A stretch of DNA of 14,125 nucleotides from DASULK01 sp036381835 (GTDB taxonomy: Bacteria > Actinomycetota > Actinomycetes > Mycobacteriales > Micromonosporaceae): positions 1 through 14,125 of the forward strand of contig DASVCA010000163.1 of the NCBI GenBank assembly GCA_036381835.1, in the 5' to 3' direction. The notes under the pieces are model-generated. The model was not told the DNA's origin. It made no database searches and worked only from the letters and a program-made list of their open reading frames with translations. Of the stretch, positions 13,089 through 14,125 are shown piece after piece; the first letter of the stretch is position 1, and each line of letters begins with the position of its first letter. A program made the translations under genes and the position numbers.

Positions 13089-13457
13089 GTGCACCTGTCC
13101 GTGGTGACTCAACGGTCAGGCAGCGGTGTGGTGGAGATCGTCCCGCAAGGGGAGATCGATCTCAGCAACGCCCACGAGATTCGTGACAGCGTGACGAGCA
13201 TCCTGGCCGGACCGAGGCCCGAGCAAATCCGCTGTGATCTGCGGCGGGTCACTATGATCGACAGCGTCGGGATCGGCGTTCTGGTCGGCTGCTATCACGC
13301 AGCCGCCGCCTGCCAGGTCCCGTTCATATTGATCAACCCGAACCGGACGGTATACCGCGCCTTGTGGGTTTCCGGCCTGATCGGATTGTTCGGTGCGCCC
13401 GAACCACTGCCCGAGACTGGGACACGGAGTGAACCGGTCAAGTCGCACAAGGAGTGA
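13089..13457 (+). CDS. STAS domain protein, anti-sigma factor antagonist
   Basis: This 122-residue single-domain STAS protein is of the SpoIIAA/RsbV type. Such proteins bind an anti-sigma-factor kinase when unphosphorylated and so free a sigma factor. GEIDLSNAHEIRDSV (21-35) is the typical second strand and first helix. MIDSVGIGVLVGCYHAA (56-72) contains D58-S59, the position of the regulatory serine; the usual D-S-[ST]-G-[LVI] reads D-S-V-G-I here, so a phosphorylatable serine is kept. The C-terminal tail (about 103-122) is charged and variable. The start is GTG 13089 with AGGAGGTGA at 13077-13085. No kinase or sigma-factor gene is adjacent in the window; the next gene is a MarR regulator beginning 16 bases after the stop, so the two probably share a transcript. 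Confidence 0.92.
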   Translation: MHLSVVTQRSGSGVVEIVPQGEIDLSNAHEIRDSVTSILAGPRPEQIRCDLRRVTMIDSVGIGVLVGCYHAAAACQVPFILINPNRTVYRALWVSGLIGLFGAPEPLPETGTRSEPVKSHKE

Positions 13458-13473
13458 CCGACACCCGGTCGAC

Positions 13474-13998
13474 ATGAACGGCGCAGACGGCAGCCCGGAT
13501 CGGGAACACCTGCTGGACAGCCTGATGTCGATCAGCCGGGCGCTGATCGCGATAACCGTACGGAGCCTCGCCGCAGCCGGGGCGGAGTTGACCTTCCCGC
13601 AGTACCGGATTTTGGTGGTGCTGGCCGGCCGGGGGCCGCAACGGACGATCGACCTGGCGGTTGAGCAGGCGGTCCGCCCGTCCACCATCTCCCGGGCATG
13701 TGATCGATTGATCCGACGCGGGCTGGTCAGCCGGTACCAGGCTCCCCCGGACCGTAGGGTCGCCTGGCTCGCGCTGACCGAGGCGGGTCGGGAACTGATC
13801 GGTGAAGTGATGCGACACCGCCGAGACGAGTTCGATCGATTGATCGCCACGGTCGAGATCCCACACGTCCCGGCGGCGGCCGCGGTCATCGAGGCGCTCG
13901 CCAGGGCCACCGGAGAGCCCGATGAGGCGGAGTGGTGGCGGCGGTGGGCCGCTGCGGCGGGCGGACCAGATCGGTGCCGTCCTGAGTACGCTTCATAA
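13474..13998 (+). CDS. MarR family transcriptional regulator
   Basis: This is a 174-residue winged-helix protein. TFPQYRILVVLAG (40-52) begins the DNA-binding domain; TIDLAVEQAVRPSTISRACD (58-77) is the helix-turn-helix; RRGLVSRYQAPPDRRVAWLALTEAG (81-105) is the wing and strand, with the usual DRR at the wing tip. Helices at 11-38 and 108-145 should form the dimer interface. The C-terminal tail is Trp/Arg/Ala-rich. The ligand and targets are unknown. The start is uncertain: ATG 13474 avoids overlap with the STAS gene, but the only good AAGGAG (13449-13454) is 19 bases upstream, and GTG 13429 inside the STAS gene is also in frame. A strong terminator follows the stop. Confidence 0.9.
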   Translation: MNGADGSPDREHLLDSLMSISRALIAITVRSLAAAGAELTFPQYRILVVLAGRGPQRTIDLAVEQAVRPSTISRACDRLIRRGLVSRYQAPPDRRVAWLALTEAGRELIGEVMRHRRDEFDRLIATVEIPHVPAAAAVIEALARATGEPDEAEWWRRWAAAAGGPDRCRPEYAS

Positions 13999-14004
13999 CG
14001 ACGC

Positions 14005-14033
14005 AAGGGCCGGCCCCGACGGGGCCGGCCCTT
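14005..14033. terminator. Strong hairpin terminator between the MarR gene and the tRNA-Ser(GGA) fragment
   Basis: AAGGGCCGGCCCC (14005-14017) and GGGGCCGGCCCTT (14021-14033) are a perfect 13-base stem with the loop GAC. AACGTTTT follows on the plus strand. It lies six bases after the MarR stop and can also end minus-strand transcripts coming from the tRNA side. A much smaller stem, GCCTG-GT-CAGGC (14042-14053), lies between it and the tRNA fragment. Confidence 0.8.
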
Positions 14034-14053
14034 AACGTTTTGCCTGGTCAGGC

Positions 14054-14110
14054 TGGCGGAGGATACGAGATTCGAACTCGTGAGGGGTTGCCCCCAACAC
14101 GCTTTCCAAG
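14054..14110 (-). tRNA. tRNA-Ser(GGA), 3' part only; probable attachment-site remnant
   Basis: Read on the minus strand, this 57-base segment is a tRNA-Ser from base 31 to the encoded CCA. It has the loop TTGGAAA with anticodon GGA (14105-14107), the 3' anticodon stem GCGTG (14098-14102), a long variable arm with GGGG-GCAA-CCCC, the T arm ACGAG-TTCGAAT-CTCGT (14065-14081), the acceptor strand ATCCTCC, G73 and CCA (14054-14056). Upstream of the loop the sequence should continue as CACGC and a D arm. Instead 14111-14125 reads, on the minus strand, ACACAGGACGACAGA, which cannot pair with GCGTG properly and shows no D-arm pattern. So this is not an intact gene as far as the window shows. The likely cause is integration of an element at the anticodon loop. 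Confidence 0.75.
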
Positions 14111-14125
14111 TCTGTCGTCCTGTGT

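Noticed and set aside
13116..14006. 296-residue minus-strand open frame over the STAS and MarR genes
   Set aside because: It is antisense to two genes with clear domains and is low-complexity.
1..14125. CRISPR arrays, insertion sequences and transposase genes
   Set aside because: No regularly spaced direct repeats and no transposase-like protein were seen; the only repeats are short inverted repeats and one 12-base direct repeat.

Overview
The window looks like chromosome of a high-GC actinomycete, most probably a member of Micromonosporaceae or a close relative. The reasons are uniformly high G+C at third codon positions, frequent GTG starts, several genes with a TANNNT -10 box only 6-7 bases before the start codon (leaderless type), the actinobacteria-restricted pair 'tRNA adenosine deaminase-associated protein + tadA', and the DUF6230/DUF6114 cell-envelope pair. 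The family-level guess rests on remembered resemblance, not on a search.

Left part (1-5570), cell envelope: a VanW-family membrane-anchored wall protein and an AI-2E-family permease read leftwards. An AT-richer 375-base intergenic stretch with an operator-like palindrome follows. Then come two rightward genes, a secreted DUF6230 protein and a DUF6114 membrane protein with a long exported C-terminal part. A hairpin lies between these two, and another lies after them at the convergent junction.

Middle (5618-9079): two leftward genes, a DUF885 peptidase-like protein and a stand-alone HhH-PHP phosphoesterase related to the ends of bacterial PolX but without the polymerase core. A small three-helix membrane protein diverges from them, followed by a tiny basic protein with a good leaderless promoter.

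Right-middle (9249-12878), translation and nucleotide metabolism: the tadA-associated gene overlaps tadA by four bases (A-to-I wobble editing). On the other strand are deoD (purine nucleoside phosphorylase), a TetR regulator with an operator inside its own promoter, and a hotdog thioesterase placed one base behind the regulator. tRNA-Ser(CGA) with a strong terminator, and a small lipoprotein gene on the opposite strand, follow.

Right end (13089-14125): a STAS anti-sigma-factor antagonist gene followed by a MarR regulator and a strong hairpin terminator. The last feature is the 3' part of a tRNA-Ser(GGA) on the minus strand. It matches a tRNA from the anticodon loop to CCA, but the sequence upstream of the loop does not continue as a tRNA. 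This is the pattern left at one end of an element integrated into a tRNA gene, so the window probably stops just inside an integrative element. This is the most interesting observation, but only 15 bases of evidence lie beyond the break. The other genes look like ordinary chromosomal housekeeping or conserved envelope genes; I found no CRISPR array, insertion sequence, or obvious defence or biosynthetic system.
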